Below, in pieces: positions 62,880 through 64,000 of a DNA stretch of 64,000 bases. The stretch lies in contig NZ_CP114786.1 of the NCBI RefSeq assembly GCF_027359675.1, positions 372,001 through 436,000 on the forward strand. Reading direction: 5' to 3'. This DNA comes from Roseibium sp. Sym1 (GTDB lineage: Bacteria; Pseudomonadota; Alphaproteobacteria; Rhizobiales; Stappiaceae). How positions within the stretch are numbered: position 1 is the stretch's first letter; every line of letters begins with the position of its first letter. The position numbers and the translations under genes are program-made. The notes under the pieces are model-generated. The model saw only the letters and a program-made list of their open reading frames with translations, did not search any database and was not told where the DNA came from.

Positions 62880-62964
62880 TAATTGCGGTTGGTATTACCT
62901 GTCTTGGGAAAGCGCGCAAGCCGCTCTACGCTGTCGAACTGCCGTTCAACGCCGGAGACCCCAC

Positions 62965-63318
62965 ATGCACGCCTATCTTCCGTTCGACCTCGATGACATT
63001 GTTCCCGAACGCGAAACACCAGCGCCGGAAAAGGTCATTTCGGGAGACCCTCAATTCACGACCTGGCTTGTCGAAGCCCGGGACAGCGACACGCTGTTCA
63101 CCGGCGTGTGGGAGGCGACGCCCGGTTCCTGGCGCATTTCCTATGACGAATGGGAGTTCTGCTCGATCCTGTCCGGCAGATCCCGCCTGACCGGCAAGGA
63201 CGGTGCAACACGTGAGGTCGGACCGGGGGACAGTTTCGTCCTGCAACCGGGCTTTGCCGGGGTCTGGGAAGTCCTGGAAACGACCAGGAAACTCTTCGTC
63301 ATCCGCCTGCCGGCCTGA
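62965..63318 (+). CDS. Small cupin-domain protein
   Basis: 117 residues of a single cupin barrel (cupin_3/EutQ-like): TGVWEATPGSWRISYDEWEFCSILSGRSRLT and GDSFVLQPGFAGVWEVLET. The ATG at 62965 is the first after the MITE. Members bind small acids or regulate; the usual metal-binding histidines are not clearly present, so a catalytic role is unsure. Confidence 0.85.
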   Translation: MHAYLPFDLDDIVPERETPAPEKVISGDPQFTTWLVEARDSDTLFTGVWEATPGSWRISYDEWEFCSILSGRSRLTGKDGATREVGPGDSFVLQPGFAGVWEVLETTRKLFVIRLPA

Positions 63319-63352
63319 TCCGGCTGACGCGCCCGCACCGCCGCAAGGCGTT

Positions 63353-64000
63353 TCAGGACGCCTTGCGCCACGTTTCCGCGCGCACGAATTCAATCAACCT
63401 GTCGGATGACATCGGGGCAGCGAAGGCGTAGCCCTGGAGCGCGTCGCAGCCCAGATCGCCCAGGATCCTTGCATGCTCCATCGTCTCGACACCTTCGGCG
63501 ACAACCTTGATGCCGAGGGACTGGCCGATTTCGATGATCGAGGCGACCAGCCTGCGCTGGCCTTCCGAATGGGTGATCGGCAGGATCAGTTGCCGATCGA
63601 TCTTCAACCGCGAGGGGCGCAGGTGAATGAGGCTGACGATCGATGCGTAGCCGGTTCCGAAATCATCAATCTCGATGTCAATTCCGACCTCCCGCAGACG
63701 TTCGAAATTGGCGGTGATGAGGTCGTTCTTTTCGTCGAGGAAGATGGATTCCAGGAGTTCGAACGACAGCGTGCCCGGCTCAAAGGACAGGCCATCGAGG
63801 CTCTCCATCAGGTTCGCGTCGTTGAGCCGGCCGGCCGACACGTTGACCGACATCTTGGGGATCTCGATCCCGGCGGCCTTCCAGCGCGTGGATTGCCACA
63901 GGGTCTGCTCCAGGATGACACGGTCGATCAGCGGCACGACGTTGAGATCGTCCGCGGTCCTCAGGAAAACGTCCGGGGTCAGGATGCCCTCGACGGGATG
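63353..64000 (-). CDS. EAL-domain protein, N-terminus beyond the window
   Basis: The frame is open to the right edge. Seen (216 residues): HPVEGILTPDVFL, MSVNVSAGRL, FELLESIFLDEKND with the EAL-like ExLE acids changed to ELLES, IEIDDFGTGYASIVSLIHLRP, LKIDRQLI and VVAEGVET and ALQGYAFAAPM. These are cyclic-di-GMP phosphodiesterase motifs (DDFGTG and EGVE present). A GGDEF, PAS or sensor part probably lies off the window. Confidence 0.9.
   Translation of the reverse strand, partial: HPVEGILTPDVFLRTADDLNVVPLIDRVILEQTLWQSTRWKAAGIEIPKMSVNVSAGRLNDANLMESLDGLSFEPGTLSFELLESIFLDEKNDLITANFERLREVGIDIEIDDFGTGYASIVSLIHLRPSRLKIDRQLILPITHSEGQRRLVASIIEIGQSLGIKVVAEGVETMEHARILGDLGCDALQGYAFAAPMSSDRLIEFVRAETWRKAS

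Larger units (their letters stand above)
61520..62895. repeat. Second MITE-like element, split by an IS5-type insertion
   Basis: Starts ATACCAACCGCACTTAATAGG (61520), is interrupted after CCTATTA (61676), and resumes at 62880 with TAATTGCGGTTGGTAT ending 62895. Without the insertion it is about 171 bp and has matching terminal inverted repeats. 61563-61676 is highly similar to the right half of the 57757 element; the inner 95-bp unit of that element is absent here. Confidence 0.75.

Overview
The window comes from a GC-rich alphaproteobacterium, most probably Hyphomicrobiales/Rhizobiales and perhaps Stappiaceae (Roseibium/Labrenzia-like). This rests on the rpmH-rnpA-yidC ... engB-argB order, palindromic repeats of the type common in that order, TctDE/TctCBA and dipeptide-ABC catabolic clusters, and the overall character of the proteins. 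No marker gene here fixes the genus.

Layout. 1-11.6 kb is ordinary metabolism: kynureninase (cut by the window edge) diverging from L-serine dehydratase, a paired REP element, an aspartate/alanine antiporter plus aspartate 4-decarboxylase operon with a GntR regulator, two uncharacterised proteins (one secreted with a duplicated four-cysteine module), then aminotransferase and anmK. 12.0-16.45 kb is an unusual three-gene unit: a SARP/BTAD-type regulator with a TolB-like middle and TPR tail, a soluble PAP2/haloperoxidase-like enzyme with an (Asn-Lys)10 tract, and a cytosolic subtilisin-like protease, closed by a strong terminator. A cold-shock gene, a fatty-acid desaturase and small unknowns follow.

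19.85-45.4 kb is an accessory island ending about 20 bp from a tRNA-Arg(ACG) gene. It holds broken IS481, IS21, IS3 and IS6 elements around three cargo pieces: a Fic protein with a truncated hydrolase pseudogene; a tricarboxylate module (SBP-tctE-tctD diverging from tctCBA across six GTCAG repeats at exact 11-bp steps); and a peptide module (IclR regulator, five-gene peptide ABC transporter, gamma-glutamyltransferase, M20 peptidase, D-amino-acid-dehydrogenase-like flavoprotein, amidase), mostly with overlapping start/stop codons. IS6-type ends lie at the joints between the modules, which suggests stepwise IS6-mediated assembly.

45.7-57.8 kb returns to core genes: sensor kinase, flavin disulfide reductase plus TVP38 membrane protein, rpmH-rnpA-yidC, an unknown gene, a hexapeptide acetyltransferase behind a structured-looking leader, engB, argB, a HAD 5'-nucleotidase and a LysR regulator. 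57.8-64 kb holds a MITE-like repeat family (one copy split by an IS5-type element carrying a passenger gene), a small secreted Cys-rich protein, an operon of regulator, DUF4166 protein and TIGR01777 epimerase with two matching operators, a cupin, and a partial EAL-domain protein running off the end.

Most promising for new biology: the SARP/PAP2/subtilisin operon; the two operator systems (11-bp TctD-type array and the ATTTCT-N8-AGAAAT pair); the IS5 element with a passenger gene inside a MITE; and the stepwise IS6-built catabolic island.
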